The position numbers were made by a program, and so were the translations under genes. From Bacteroidales bacterium (GTDB taxonomy: Bacteria; Bacteroidota; Bacteroidia; Bacteroidales; Tenuifilaceae): 64,000 nt of DNA. Numbering within the stretch: the stretch's first letter is position 1; the number at the start of each line of letters is the position of its first letter. Location: NCBI GenBank assembly GCA_011045955.1, contig DSBV01000125.1, positions 1 through 64,000 on the forward strand. The letters run 5' to 3'. Under the pieces are notes generated by a model. The model was given only the letters and a program-made list of their open reading frames with translations. It was not told the origin of the DNA and ran no database searches. Below, piece by piece: positions 30,307-40,945 of this stretch.

Positions 30307-31009
30307 GTATTCTGTTTAAACCAATTACCATTAAAAATGGGTTCACAAATATGCTATTTTTTAACATATTAGCCAAGAAATTTGCATCGCCACCTGTTAA
30401 AACCACAATGCAACCCTCATAAATTGAGTTAATTTTTTCGACATATCCGTCAATTTCCAGAACAGTTCCATTAATTACTCCGGAACTTATACATTCAACC
30501 GTGGATGCTCCAACAATCTCAACAGTTTTAAAGTGTTCAATCAAAGGTAACTTAGCTGTATAGTCATTCAGCGCCTTAAAGCGTAATCGTAATCCAGGCG
30601 ATATGGCACCTCCCTTGTATACCCCTTCGCTAGTTACTAAATCGTAGGTTATAGCTGTGCCGGCATCAATTACTAAAACGTTCTGGTTCGGTAAAAGGTA
30701 GTTGGCTCCAACCGCCAGCGCAAGCCTGTCGAAGCCTAAGGTTTCAGGGGTAGAGTAATCGTTTTTTAGGGGGATATTAGTATTAGCACCAGCAATATGC
30801 ACCGGCAGGTTTTGCCTTAACCATACCAATGTGTTAACTGGGATTTTACCAACAGCTGAAACAATGCACCTTTGTGGTCTAAAATTATTAATGATTGGCA
30901 TTAAATCGCCAATATCCAGCTCCTTATAGTTCTGGAAGAATTTTATTTCCTTCCCATCGGCTACGGCAACCTTGCTTAAAGAATTCCCTATATCAATAAT
31001 TAGGTTCAT
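30290..31009 (-). CDS. coaX: Type III pantothenate kinase
   Basis: LIIDIGNSLSKVAV, TLGFDRLALAVGA, VLVIDAGTAITYDLV, YKGGAISPGL. Confidence 0.93.
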   Translation of the reverse strand: MNLIIDIGNSLSKVAVADGKEIKFFQNYKELDIGDLMPIINNFRPQRCIVSAVGKIPVNTLVWLRQNLPVHIAGANTNIPLKNDYSTPETLGFDRLALAVGANYLLPNQNVLVIDAGTAITYDLVTSEGVYKGGAISPGLRLRFKALNDYTAKLPLIEHFKTVEIVGASTVECISSGVINGTVLEIDGYVEKINSIYEGCIVVLTGGDANFLANMLKNSIFVNPFLMVIGLNRILEFNV

Positions 31010-31025
31010 AATCAGCTTTAAATGA

Positions 31026-34000
31026 CTAACGAACGTTATCTAACATTTGTTGTAGAATATCAATAGCCTTACCAACTCCTTGTACGTCCTTAATGCTTAA
31101 AATGAGCTTTTCGTTACCCTCTTTCATGGAAAAAATTCCTGGGTTACGCAAAATGTAGTTAATGATTCGTTCAAAAGTAGATGTTCTGTAAAACAGTGAA
31201 AGTTGATTGGTAATAAAGTACGCGTGAATTTTACCGTTTTTAAGAATAATCTTTTCGATGCCTAACTCTACGGCTACCCATCGTAATCTCACAATGTTCA
31301 TCAACTCAGCCACAGGATCGGGAATTGGGCCAAACCTATCGCGAAGCTCACTAGCAAACACTTCGAGTTCTTGAGGGTTTTTAATGGAATCAAGCTCTCT
31401 GTAAAGTTTAATACGCTCGGCAGTATTCGAAACGTAGTAGTCGGGGATTAATACCTCCAGGTCCGTTTCAACCTGACAATCGGTATTACTACCCACCCAT
31501 TTATCGGTTCTAGCCTCTGCTTGCTGTGGTGAAAACGGTTCAAGGAAGTCGGTTTCCTTTAGCTCCTGAATAGCCTCATCGAGTATTCGCTGGTAGGTTT
31601 CATAACCAATTTCCGAGATAAACCCGCTCTGCTCAGCACCAAGTAGGTTTCCGGCACCTCTAATATCCAAATCCTGCATGGCAATACTAAATCCGCTTCC
31701 CAGCTCTGAGAACTCCTCAATAGCTTTTAGCCTACGCCTTGCCTCGGTAGTTAGCGACTCGAGTGGCGGAGCCAGCAGGTAGCAGAAGGCCTTTTTATTT
31801 GAACGTCCCACCCTGCCGCGAAGCTGATGCAAATCGCTTAGCCCAAACATGTGGGCATTGTTAATTATTATGGTGTTAGCATTGGGTATATCGAGCCCTG
31901 CCTCAATGATAGATGTTGAGATGAGCACATCGTAATAGCCATTTATGAAATCGAGCATAATGCTTTCGAGTTTCGCTGGCTCCATTTGCCCGTGAGCAAC
32001 AGCCGTTTTAATTTTGGGAACTATCTTGTGCAGCATTATCTGCACTTCTCCAATGTTTTGAACCCGGTTATGCACAAAAAAAACCTGCCCTCCCCTGGAA
32101 ACCTCATATTCAATTGCTTCCTTTATTATTGCTGTGTTAAAAGCATGCAACTCGGTTTGAATGGGATACCTATTAGGTGGCGGGGTGTTGATTATTGATA
32201 AGTCCCGGGCTCCTAAAAGCGAAAACTGCAAAGTACGCGGAATGGGTGTTGCTGTTAATGTTAAAGTATCGACATTTAGCTTGAACTGTCTAATTTTTTC
32301 CTTAGCCGCTACGCCAAACTTTTGCTCTTCATCAACAATAAGCAGCCCTAAATCTTTAAAGTTTGATGCTTCCTTAAGTATAGAGTGTGTGCCAATAAGT
32401 ATATCTATTTTACCTTCTTTCAAGCGCTGCCTAATCTCTCGCTGCTGGGCGGCTGATTTCATCCTACTAATAAACTCAACATTACAGGGAAAACCATTGA
32501 GCCTCGATGTAAAGGTTCTGTAATGTTGCAATGCCAAAATGGTAGTTGGTACTAAAACAGCCACCTGCTTGCTATCGGCTACCGCCTTGAATGCAGCTCT
32601 AACGGCCACCTCGGTTTTACCAAAACCAACATCGCCACACACAAGCCTATCCATCGGGCGTTCGTCCTCCATATCAAGTTTAACGGCTTGAGTTGCTTTC
32701 TGCTGGTCAGGAGTGTCCTCATATATAAATGAAGCCTCAAGTTCCTGCTGCATGTAGGTGTCAGTTGAAAAAGCAAAACCCTTCTGTGCCTTTCGCTTGG
32801 CATAAAGCGCAATAAGGTCTTTTGCAATGTCCTTTATTTTGCTCTTGGTGCGCTGTTTCAGTTTTTGCCAAGCACCCGATCCTAACTTGTAAACCTTGGG
32901 GGGTTCTGCATCCTTACCCCGATACTTGGATATTTTATGAAGATTATGAATATTTACAAGCAAGGTGTCGTTATCCTGATACACAAGCCGGATTGCTTCT
33001 TGCAATCTGCCATTCACCTGAGTTTTTACTAAACCTCCAAAAATCCCAATTCCATGATCGATGTGAACCACGTAATCGCCCGGTTGCAAGTTTACCAGTT
33101 CCTGCATGGTGAGCGCATCGCGGTAGGTAAATTCGTGTTTTAAACGGAACTTATGGTAACGGTCAAAGATTTGGTGATCGGTGTAGAGGCAAATCCTCAA
33201 GTTGTGGTCAACAAAACCCTCTGTAATACTCTCATTAATTAGCTCGAAATGCAAGTCGGGCTCAATGGAATGTAAAATGTTGCTGAGCCTGTTGAGCTGG
33301 ACCTGATTCTCGGACAACAGATAAACCCTGTAACCATTTAAATTTTTTTGCTCAATATCATCGGCAAGCAATTCAAAGTTTTTGGAGAACGCAGGCTGTG
33401 GTGAGGTTGCAAACTCGACGATTTGGTTAACCGAAAAGGGTGGCCTTAACCCAAAGTAAGCTGTTCGGTGTTTCTGAAGGGAGTTAAAGAATTCCTTACC
33501 CGAAGCATATCCTGCTTGAGCCTTAAAATTAATCTGTAATGCAATATCGTTTAGCTGGTTTATCCTTTCTAGTACCAGCTCAGGGTTTTTAATCCATACC
33601 GTTGAGCCCTCTGGTACCTCATCAGTTAGGATGGCACCTTCAGTTTGCTCCTTTTCCTGTAGGTTGGGAATTATCGAAATGGATTGAAGTAAGTCTCGTG
33701 AGAGTTGGTCTTCCACGTCAAAGGTTCGTATGGACTCAACCTCGTCGCCAAAAAAATCGATACGGTAAGGCATTGACGACGAATACGAGAACACATCGGC
33801 AATGCTACCTCGTATGGCAAACTGGCCCGGTTCATACACAAAATCGGTTCGTTCAAAACCATACTCATAAAGAACCTCGGTAAGGAAATCAGCGGTAACC
33901 CTTTCGCCTTTCGATATTGTTACAGTATTCTCCCTCAAGATATTTCCAAGAGGGATCTTTTCAAAAAGCGCATCGCTATAGGTCACTATAACCGCTTTTT

Positions 34001-34358
34001 GGTTTTCACCATCATCCATTTGCCGTAAAAGGTTCAAAACATCGGTGCGTTGAATTATGGCCTCAGAAAGAATCTGGTTGTACTGAATTGACCGCTTGTA
34101 CGAGGACGGGAAAAAGAATACCCTGTCCATCCCAAGCAAAGTGGAAAGATCAGAAAAAGTATAAGCGGCTTCCTCTTTATCGTTAAAAACCAACACGGTA
34201 GATTTTCCCGACGATTCTTGCATTGCAGCAACAATAAAACTTAAGGAGAACCCCGATAATCCCCTTATAAAACATGACCTATCGGGAAACTTAAATTTGT
34301 CTTCCGATACTGAGAAATAACCTTGTAGTATTGATCCTAGATTTTTTATGTTGAGCAA
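31026..34358 (-). CDS. mfd: Transcription-repair coupling factor
   Basis: RLVCGDVGFGKTEVAVRAAFKA, LTATPIPRTL, LHQLRGRVGRSNKKAFCYLL; CarD-like RID region GDYVVHIDHGIGIF. Confidence 0.95.
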   Translation of the reverse strand: MLNIKNLGSILQGYFSVSEDKFKFPDRSCFIRGLSGFSLSFIVAAMQESSGKSTVLVFNDKEEAAYTFSDLSTLLGMDRVFFFPSSYKRSIQYNQILSEAIIQRTDVLNLLRQMDDGENQKAVIVTYSDALFEKIPLGNILRENTVTISKGERVTADFLTEVLYEYGFERTDFVYEPGQFAIRGSIADVFSYSSSMPYRIDFFGDEVESIRTFDVEDQLSRDLLQSISIIPNLQEKEQTEGAILTDEVPEGSTVWIKNPELVLERINQLNDIALQINFKAQAGYASGKEFFNSLQKHRTAYFGLRPPFSVNQIVEFATSPQPAFSKNFELLADDIEQKNLNGYRVYLLSENQVQLNRLSNILHSIEPDLHFELINESITEGFVDHNLRICLYTDHQIFDRYHKFRLKHEFTYRDALTMQELVNLQPGDYVVHIDHGIGIFGGLVKTQVNGRLQEAIRLVYQDNDTLLVNIHNLHKISKYRGKDAEPPKVYKLGSGAWQKLKQRTKSKIKDIAKDLIALYAKRKAQKGFAFSTDTYMQQELEASFIYEDTPDQQKATQAVKLDMEDERPMDRLVCGDVGFGKTEVAVRAAFKAVADSKQVAVLVPTTILALQHYRTFTSRLNGFPCNVEFISRMKSAAQQREIRQRLKEGKIDILIGTHSILKEASNFKDLGLLIVDEEQKFGVAAKEKIRQFKLNVDTLTLTATPIPRTLQFSLLGARDLSIINTPPPNRYPIQTELHAFNTAIIKEAIEYEVSRGGQVFFVHNRVQNIGEVQIMLHKIVPKIKTAVAHGQMEPAKLESIMLDFINGYYDVLISTSIIEAGLDIPNANTIIINNAHMFGLSDLHQLRGRVGRSNKKAFCYLLAPPLESLTTEARRRLKAIEEFSELGSGFSIAMQDLDIRGAGNLLGAEQSGFISEIGYETYQRILDEAIQELKETDFLEPFSPQQAEARTDKWVGSNTDCQVETDLEVLIPDYYVSNTAERIKLYRELDSIKNPQELEVFASELRDRFGPIPDPVAELMNIVRLRWVAVELGIEKIILKNGKIHAYFITNQLSLFYRTSTFERIINYILRNPGIFSMKEGNEKLILSIKDVQGVGKAIDILQQMLDNVR

Positions 34359-34547
34359 TGTAAAATTTTTGCAAAGATATATAATGTGCCAATCAAACTG
34401 TAAGCAATAATCCTAAAACAAATCCCACAGCCTGGTAGCTAGATTGTTTAATCGTTTACCTGAAAGGTGTATCTTGCCCAATCACCCTTAATTGCAAAGA
34501 ATTAGCATTTCCTAAAATACTTTTTATGACAATTAATTATTTATTTT

Positions 34548-34578
34548 TTTGATTTGATATTTTTTTTTATTAACTTTG
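34548..34578 (+). promoter_or_regulatory. Bacteroidota-type promoter (TTTG-N19-TAACTTTG) for the small lipoprotein gene
   Basis: TTTG 34548-34551, TAACTTTG 34571-34578, 19-bp spacing. Confidence 0.6.
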
Positions 34579-34606
34579 CCTTGAACTAACTAATAACTTT
34601 ATTGCC

Positions 34607-34777
34607 ATGAAAAAGTTTGTATTTTTCCTAATGGTTGCCGGAATGCTTTCAATGGTTGCATGTAAATCAGCTCCCAAGCAGGAAGAACAACCTGCTCAAG
34701 AAGAACAACAAATGGAGCAAGTTGACACCGCTGCTACTGTTGAAGTTCAAACCGACACTGTACCTGCAGCTGAGTAA
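34607..34777 (+). CDS. Small (56 aa) lipoprotein missing from the supplied ORF track
   Basis: MKKFVFFLMVAGMLSMVACKSAPKQEEQPAQEEQQMEQVDTAATVEVQTDTVPAAE; lipobox MVAC; promoter upstream and terminator downstream. Confidence 0.75.
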   Translation: MKKFVFFLMVAGMLSMVACKSAPKQEEQPAQEEQQMEQVDTAATVEVQTDTVPAAE

Positions 34778-34797
34778 TTAATTGTTGCAGAGAAAAT

Positions 34798-34830
34798 AAA
34801 AAACATCCGGTAATAACCGGATGTTTTTTA
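34798..34830 (+). terminator. Intrinsic terminator (roughly bidirectional) between the small lipoprotein and aspS
   Basis: CATCCGGT-AATA-ACCGGATG followed by TTTTTT, preceded by an A-run. Confidence 0.8.
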
Positions 34831-34846
34831 TTTATTATGAAGGGTT

Positions 34847-36598
34847 CTAGTAGTCCTTTTTAATCTGAATGGATAGCTCATCGAGCTGCTGCTGGCTGAT
34901 AGTGGATGGAGAATCGATCATCACATCGCGGCCTGCATTGTTTTTTGGAAATGCTATGTAATCACGAATAGAGTCGCTCCCACCAAAAAGCGAGCAGAGC
35001 CTATCAAATCCGAAGGCAATACCACCGTGAGGGGGTGCTCCATATCGGAATGCATTAAGCAGGAACCCAAACTGTTTCTCAGCCTCCTCCTTGGAAAATC
35101 CAAGGGTATCGAACATGATCTGTTGGAGTTCCCTATCATAAACTCTGATTGAGCCACCGCCAATCTCTACTCCATTTATCACCAGGTCGTAGGCATTTGC
35201 TCTAATCTTAGCGGGATCGGTTTTAAACAAATGGATGTCGTCTGGATTAGGCGAAGTAAATGGGTGATGCATGGCAAAGAAACGTTGTGCCTCATCGTCC
35301 CACTCCAATAGGGGGAAATCTACAACCCAAAGGGGTACAAACGCATCCTTTGACCGTAAACCAAGCCTGTTACCCATTTCCAGTCTCAACTCACAAAGCG
35401 CGGAGAGCGTTTTCTTCTTTGAACCAGCTAAAACTAGAATGAGGTCGCCCCGTTTAGCACCCATGGCATTGGCTATAGTAATTAAATCGTCGGGTGAGTA
35501 AAACTTATCAACCGTCGATTTTATTCCATCGTCGGCATAACGAATGTAAACAAGGCCGCTGGCACCTACCTGAGGACGTTTTACGAACTCGGTTAGCTCG
35601 TCGAGCTGCTTACGGGTATAACCGGCACAACCGGGAGCACAAATTCCACCAACATACTCAGCATCATCAAAAACCTTGAACCCCTTGTTCTTGACAACTG
35701 AACTTAACTCCACAAACTCCATCCCAAAGCGCAGGTCGGGCTTATCAGAACCATATTTTTCCATGGCTACGCTGTAGGGCATGCGTTGGAAAGGTTCTGT
35801 AAAGTTGATACCCTTTACATTTGAAAAAAGGTGTTTGATTAGCCCTTCGAAGGTGTTGAGAACATCATCACGCTCCACAAACGACATCTCGCAGTCAATT
35901 TGTGTAAACTCTGGCTGCCTGTCAGCACGTAAATCCTCATCGCGAAAGCATTTTACAATCTGAAAATACTTGTCAAAACCTGCAACCATGAGCAGCTGCT
36001 TGAACGTTTGGGGTGATTGAGGCAAAGCATAGAACTCCCCCGGATGCATACGTGAGGGAACAACAAAATCGCGGGCACCTTCAGGTGTAGATTTAATAAG
36101 GAAAGGCGTTTCCACCTCAATAAATCCTTGCATGTCGAGGTATCTACGAACCTCTTGTGCCATTCTATGACGAAGTAGGAGCGCATTTTTAACCGGGTTT
36201 CGACGCAAATCGAGGTAACGAAACTTCATTCTTAGCTCATCGCCACCATCGGTGTCGTCCTCAATGATAAAAGGAGGAATATCGCTGGCATTAAGCACTT
36301 TAATCACATTAGCCCGAACCTCTATTTCGCCAGTTGGCAACTTGCTGTTCTTACTGGCGCGCTCCACCACTTGGCCCGAAATTTGAATAACATATTCACG
36401 ACCAAGTTCCTTTACTATCTCCTTGGCAGGGCTGGGACAACTTTCGTCAATAACCACCTGGGTTATTCCATACCTATCTCTCAGGTCAATAAAGGTCATT
36501 GCACCAAGGTTACGAATACACTGCACCCATCCGCTAAGGGTAACATTGCTGCCCACATGAGCAATTCTAAGTTCTCCGCAAGTGTGTGATCTGTACAT
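34847..36598 (-). CDS. aspS: Aspartate--tRNA ligase
   Basis: [10 protein letters not shown]…[58 protein letters not shown]. Confidence 0.96.
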   Translation of the reverse strand: MYRSHTCGELRIAHVGSNVTLSGWVQCIRNLGAMTFIDLRDRYGITQVVIDESCPSPAKEIVKELGREYVIQISGQVVERASKNSKLPTGEIEVRANVIKVLNASDIPPFIIEDDTDGGDELRMKFRYLDLRRNPVKNALLLRHRMAQEVRRYLDMQGFIEVETPFLIKSTPEGARDFVVPSRMHPGEFYALPQSPQTFKQLLMVAGFDKYFQIVKCFRDEDLRADRQPEFTQIDCEMSFVERDDVLNTFEGLIKHLFSNVKGINFTEPFQRMPYSVAMEKYGSDKPDLRFGMEFVELSSVVKNKGFKVFDDAEYVGGICAPGCAGYTRKQLDELTEFVKRPQVGASGLVYIRYADDGIKSTVDKFYSPDDLITIANAMGAKRGDLILVLAGSKKKTLSALCELRLEMGNRLGLRSKDAFVPLWVVDFPLLEWDDEAQRFFAMHHPFTSPNPDDIHLFKTDPAKIRANAYDLVINGVEIGGGSIRVYDRELQQIMFDTLGFSKEEAEKQFGFLLNAFRYGAPPHGGIAFGFDRLCSLFGGSDSIRDYIAFPKNNAGRDVMIDSPSTISQQQLDELSIQIKKDY

Positions 36599-36685
36599 AT
36601 CTAAATATCGTTTTCAGGGTGCGAATGTAAAAATAAAAAACGATGCTTATACTATATTTTTTGATATATTTGGCCAAAATGCTAT

Positions 36686-37129
36686 ATGGTAAACACAAAG
36701 GAACATGAGTTTTTCATGCGCGAAGCAATTAAGGAAGCGCAAAAAGCACTGGCAAAAGACGAAGTACCCATTGGTGCAGTAGTTGTATGCAAGGGCCGAA
36801 TAATATCGCGTGCTTACAATTTGACTGAGACCCTTTGTGACCCAACGGCTCATGCCGAAATGCAAGCCATTACCGCTGCAACAAACTATTTGGGGGGTAA
36901 ATACCTAAACCAATGTACCCTTTATGTTACCATTGAACCCTGCCCCATGTGCGCCGGAGCAATGTATTGGGCACAATTGGACGAACTGGTTTACGGAGCA
37001 TCCGACCCTAAACGAGGATTCTCTTTGATTGCAAAAAATATACTTCATCCCAAAACAAAAACCATTAGCGGGGTTCTCTCCAGTGAGTGTTCAGATATGG
37101 TTACTGCATTTTTTAACAAAAAACGATAA
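36686..37129 (+). CDS. tadA: tRNA-specific adenosine deaminase / nucleoside deaminase
   Basis: DPTAHAEMQAI, TLYVTIEPCPMCAGAMYWAQ. Confidence 0.9.
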   Translation: MVNTKEHEFFMREAIKEAQKALAKDEVPIGAVVVCKGRIISRAYNLTETLCDPTAHAEMQAITAATNYLGGKYLNQCTLYVTIEPCPMCAGAMYWAQLDELVYGASDPKRGFSLIAKNILHPKTKTISGVLSSECSDMVTAFFNKKR

Positions 37130-37144
37130 TTTTATGGCTTAATT

Positions 37145-37174
37145 TTTGTTTTTTAATTTGATGTGATATTTTTG
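37145..37174 (+). promoter_or_regulatory. Bacteroidota-type promoter (TTTG-N18-TATTTTTG)
   Basis: TTTG 37145-37148, TATTTTTG 37167-37174, upstream of the TPR gene at 37216. Confidence 0.55.
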
Positions 37175-37215
37175 AGGCCATTAACAAATTTTAAAATACA
37201 ATAAAACCAATACCT

Positions 37216-38187
37216 ATGAGAGTAACATTAGTGAAGCAGTTTTTGCTATTGGGCATTTTTGCAATTGGTTCCGTTTCGGTAAGCGGACAAAGTATTAACG
37301 ATGCCATTCAGGCATATAACAATGCCGCTACAAGCTACAAGCAAGATCCTGAAAAAGCGTTACAGGATATTCAATCGGCACTTCAAATTTCCGAACAGCT
37401 GGGTGAAGATGGTGCTGAAACCAAGCAAAAGTGTGAGGAGTTAATCCCAACTATTTACTTTCAGCTTGCAATGGCTAAATACAAAGCTAAAGATCTGCAA
37501 GCCACACTCGACAACCTTGAAAAGGCTGAGGAAACAGCAATTAAGTACAATGATGGTACAATTAAAACCCGAGTTGAAAAGACACTTCCTAAGCTTTACA
37601 ATGCTATGGGTAACAACCTATTCAAGGAAGGAAAGTTTGACGAAGCTATTGCAAACTACGAGAAATCCATTAAGTTAGATCCTAACTACATTGATCCTTA
37701 CCTGGGTGCAGCCTTGGCATACGAAGGCCTCAAGAACGAAGAAAAACTGGTTGAGTACCTCAATCTTACCATTGATTTAGGAGGAAAGGCAAACGATACC
37801 TCTAATGTTGAAAAAGCTAAAACAAAAGGCAAAGCATATTTCCTGAAAAAAGCCGATGAAGCACGTAATGCCAATAAACTTAACGATGTGGTTAAACTGC
37901 TCGATATGGCTTTAAAATACGATGGCGATGATTACGATATTTATCGCCTTATGACCATCAACTACGGCAAGCTTGAGCGTTGGAACGATGCCATTGAGTA
38001 TGGCAACAAGGCTCTTGAACTTGTTAAAGGAACCGCTGAGGATAAGGCTGAACTTTACTTCCTAATTGCTGGAGCATACCAAAAACTTAACAAGATTAGC
38101 GATGCTTGCGCTGCATACAAAAATGCTGCATTTGGCACATTTAAGCCTAATGCCGATTACCAACTTCAACAGCTAAAATGCCAGTAA
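37216..38187 (+). CDS. Exported TPR-repeat protein
   Basis: Signal peptide; canonical TPRs (KFDEAIANYEKSIKLDPNYIDPYLGAALAYEGL). Confidence 0.85.
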   Translation: MRVTLVKQFLLLGIFAIGSVSVSGQSINDAIQAYNNAATSYKQDPEKALQDIQSALQISEQLGEDGAETKQKCEELIPTIYFQLAMAKYKAKDLQATLDNLEKAEETAIKYNDGTIKTRVEKTLPKLYNAMGNNLFKEGKFDEAIANYEKSIKLDPNYIDPYLGAALAYEGLKNEEKLVEYLNLTIDLGGKANDTSNVEKAKTKGKAYFLKKADEARNANKLNDVVKLLDMALKYDGDDYDIYRLMTINYGKLERWNDAIEYGNKALELVKGTAEDKAELYFLIAGAYQKLNKISDACAAYKNAAFGTFKPNADYQLQQLKCQ

Positions 38188-38209
38188 TACAACTTTTTAC
38201 TATCTTTGA

Positions 38210-38233
38210 GGGCTGCAAATGCAGCCCTTTTTT
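38210..38233 (+). terminator. Intrinsic terminator after the TPR gene
   Basis: GGGCTGC-AAAT-GCAGCCC-TTTTTT. Confidence 0.8.
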
Positions 38234-38255
38234 ATTGATAATCAAACCAATTAAG

Positions 38256-39095
38256 ATGTCAAATAAATTTCAAATAGTTTTTTCCGATGTTGACGGAACC
38301 CTTCTCAACAAGAATCGCGAACTTTCATCGGCTACTATCTTTCAAATCCGCAAGCTTACACAACAAAATATACCATTCGTAATGGTATCGGCACGAATGC
38401 CGGCAGGCATGATTCACCTGTACAGGGAAGTGCCAATGAACAACCCTGCCATTTGCTACAACGGCGCTCTCATACTAAAATCCATTGAGGCAGGAATTAG
38501 CACTGCCAACATTCTCTTTTCAGCAACAATTGGTTACAGCATGGCAAAATCGATTTTTAGCATTTGCCATAAATTTAATTTGCACTTCAGCCTTTACTCC
38601 AATAACCAGTGGTTTGCATCAAAAAATGACGAGTGGCGGTTACGCGAGGAGAATAACACCAAGGTAAAAGCAACAATTTACTCCAACATGGAGTATAAAA
38701 TTAGCGCGCTGGAGAATGACCAGCAACACATCCACAAGCTAATGGTAATGGGCGAGAGCATGCTAATTGACGCTTTACACAACCATCTGACAAGCCAGTT
38801 TGCGGGCAAAATCAACATATACCGTTCAAAGGATACACACATCGAAATAACCCCTGCAAGGATCAATAAGGCAACCGGATGCCTTAACCTTTTAAACCAT
38901 CTAAATCTTAAGCCTGAACAGGCTATTGCATTTGGCGATAACTTTAACGATACTGAGATGCTACAAACAGTTACCATTGGTGTAGCAATGGGCAATGCGC
39001 CAGTAGAGGTAAAGGAGAAAGCCCATATGGTTGCCCAGGCAAATACCGACGATGGTGTTGCCAAAACTCTAGAATCCATTTTCAAATTCGCATAA
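38256..39095 (+). CDS. Cof-type HAD-IIB family hydrolase
   Basis: VFSDVDGTLLNKNRELS, MVSARMP, AIAFGDNFNDTEMLQ, GVAMGNAPVEVKEKAHMV; start set after the terminator. Confidence 0.9.
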   Translation: MSNKFQIVFSDVDGTLLNKNRELSSATIFQIRKLTQQNIPFVMVSARMPAGMIHLYREVPMNNPAICYNGALILKSIEAGISTANILFSATIGYSMAKSIFSICHKFNLHFSLYSNNQWFASKNDEWRLREENNTKVKATIYSNMEYKISALENDQQHIHKLMVMGESMLIDALHNHLTSQFAGKINIYRSKDTHIEITPARINKATGCLNLLNHLNLKPEQAIAFGDNFNDTEMLQTVTIGVAMGNAPVEVKEKAHMVAQANTDDGVAKTLESIFKFA

Positions 39096-39098
39096 CGT

Positions 39099-40886
39099 AT
39101 GACCGAACTTGAGCTGCTTGCCCTCGCCAAGGATTTGGAAACTGGCATTGCTGCCATTACTCATGGCGCCGATGCGGTTTATATTGCTGCTCAAAAGTTC
39201 GGTGCTCGCGAGAAAGCCAGAAACCCCGTTGATGACATAGCTGAACTTTGCCATTTTGCCCACGCCTACCATGCCCGAGTTTACGTTACCGTTACCACTA
39301 TCATTTTTAATAATGAACTGAATGAGATGCAGGAGCTCATCCGTAAAATATACCGCACTGGTGCCGATGCAATTATTATCCAGGATTTAGCCATTTTTAA
39401 TATGGATATTCCCCCCATTGCCATTCATGCCAATACCCAAATGCAGAACATTGACCCTGACCATATTAATTTTCTCGAAAGCACTGGTGTATCGAGGATA
39501 GTTTTACCAAGGCAATTAACCCTTGATGAAATATCAAACATCCGCAGCAAAACAAAAGCTGAACTGGAATTTTTTGTTCATGGGGCGCTGTATGTTTCAT
39601 ATAGCGGACAATGTTACATGAGCTACTCGCTTTCAAGACGAAGCGCCAATCGAGGTGCATGCGTCCAACCCTGCCGCTTAGCCTACGATCTTGTCGATGA
39701 AAAGGGAAACGTTCTGGTAGAAAACAAACACCTTCTATCGCTCAAGGATATTAACCTTAGCAACCACCTTGCCGATTTGATAAGGGCAGGAATAACCTCG
39801 TTCAAGATTGAGGGCCGCCTAAAAGATATTGCTTACGTAAAAAATATAACTGCACACTACAGCAACCTGCTCAACAACTTTATAAGTCAAAATCAACAAT
39901 ACAAAAGAGCTTCGAGCGGAAAGTGTACCTACACATTCACTCCCAATCCTGAACGAACCTTTAACCGCGGCTTTTCTAATCACTTTATAAATGGTCGAAT
40001 GACCAACCAAGCATCGGTAAATACCCCTAAATCCATAGGGATAAAAGTAGGTGTGGTTGGCCGCATATACAATAACTACATTTGCATCGATACAAGTGAA
40101 ATCATACACAATGGCGATGGTTTATGCTTCTTTAACCCCAAAAATCAGCTTAAAGGATTCCTTGTAAACAAGGCTGAAGGGAATAAGATATTTCCCAACC
40201 AAATACCCGCTGACCTATCTATTGAAACAACTATTTACCGTAACGAAGATTTTGAGTTTGAACAGATCCTGAAACGGAAAAGTGCCGAACGTAAAATTGA
40301 TTGCAACCTCGAGGTAACTATTACACCAGAAAATATCGCCCTAGCTATCACTGATATTGATGGCATAAGTACTTCAATAGAAATACCCAACCGGTTCGAT
40401 GAAGCCAAAAATCCCAATGCAGCAGCACTCATTGAAAATCAACTCCGAAAAACAGATGATACCATTTTTAGGGTTTACAGGGTAGGAATTGACGTTTCAT
40501 CAAAAGTTCCCTTTATCCTGTCAAGTGTTATTAATTCGGCTCGCAGCGAATTAATAACACAACTCCACAATACAAGAGTGGAAACTCACCAACGCCCCAT
40601 AAGAAAAGTATTAACCCCCAGTGCCAAAGCGCCCCAAACTGCCCTATTGTATAAAGCCGATGTTGCCAACAAGGCAAGCAGCGATTTTCTTCTAAAACAT
40701 GGAGCCCAAAGCATTGAACCTGCATTTGAGATTAAGCGCCCCAAAGACGAGGTGGAGTTAATGGTTACCCGTTACTGTATTAAATACGAGTTAGGCTTAT
40801 GCCCAAGCAAGCAAGGAGCAAAACCAACGGGACGGCTTTACCTTAAAAGTAACCAAAACAAATTTCCACTGATTTTCGATTGTTAG
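39099..40886 (+). CDS. U32 family peptidase / TrhP-like tRNA hydroxylation protein
   Basis: GADAVYIAAQKFGAREKARN, FVHGALYVSYSGQCYMSYSLSRRSANRGACVQPCR. Confidence 0.9.
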   Translation: MTELELLALAKDLETGIAAITHGADAVYIAAQKFGAREKARNPVDDIAELCHFAHAYHARVYVTVTTIIFNNELNEMQELIRKIYRTGADAIIIQDLAIFNMDIPPIAIHANTQMQNIDPDHINFLESTGVSRIVLPRQLTLDEISNIRSKTKAELEFFVHGALYVSYSGQCYMSYSLSRRSANRGACVQPCRLAYDLVDEKGNVLVENKHLLSLKDINLSNHLADLIRAGITSFKIEGRLKDIAYVKNITAHYSNLLNNFISQNQQYKRASSGKCTYTFTPNPERTFNRGFSNHFINGRMTNQASVNTPKSIGIKVGVVGRIYNNYICIDTSEIIHNGDGLCFFNPKNQLKGFLVNKAEGNKIFPNQIPADLSIETTIYRNEDFEFEQILKRKSAERKIDCNLEVTITPENIALAITDIDGISTSIEIPNRFDEAKNPNAAALIENQLRKTDDTIFRVYRVGIDVSSKVPFILSSVINSARSELITQLHNTRVETHQRPIRKVLTPSAKAPQTALLYKADVANKASSDFLLKHGAQSIEPAFEIKRPKDEVELMVTRYCIKYELGLCPSKQGAKPTGRLYLKSNQNKFPLIFDC

Positions 40887-40945
40887 AGTTGTATTATGAA
40901 AGTTATGCAGCCCAACACATAAATGTTCGTTAAAAATTTTGTTCG

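Noticed and set aside
32161-32523. Plus-strand ORFs antisense to mfd, aspS, sprA and other large genes
   Set aside because: Shadow ORFs of well-supported genes with no plausible protein features.
38178-38255. HAD hydrolase starting at 38178, overlapping the TPR gene
   Set aside because: That start would place the coding region across an intrinsic terminator; ATG at 38256 precedes the recognisable VFSDVDGT motif.
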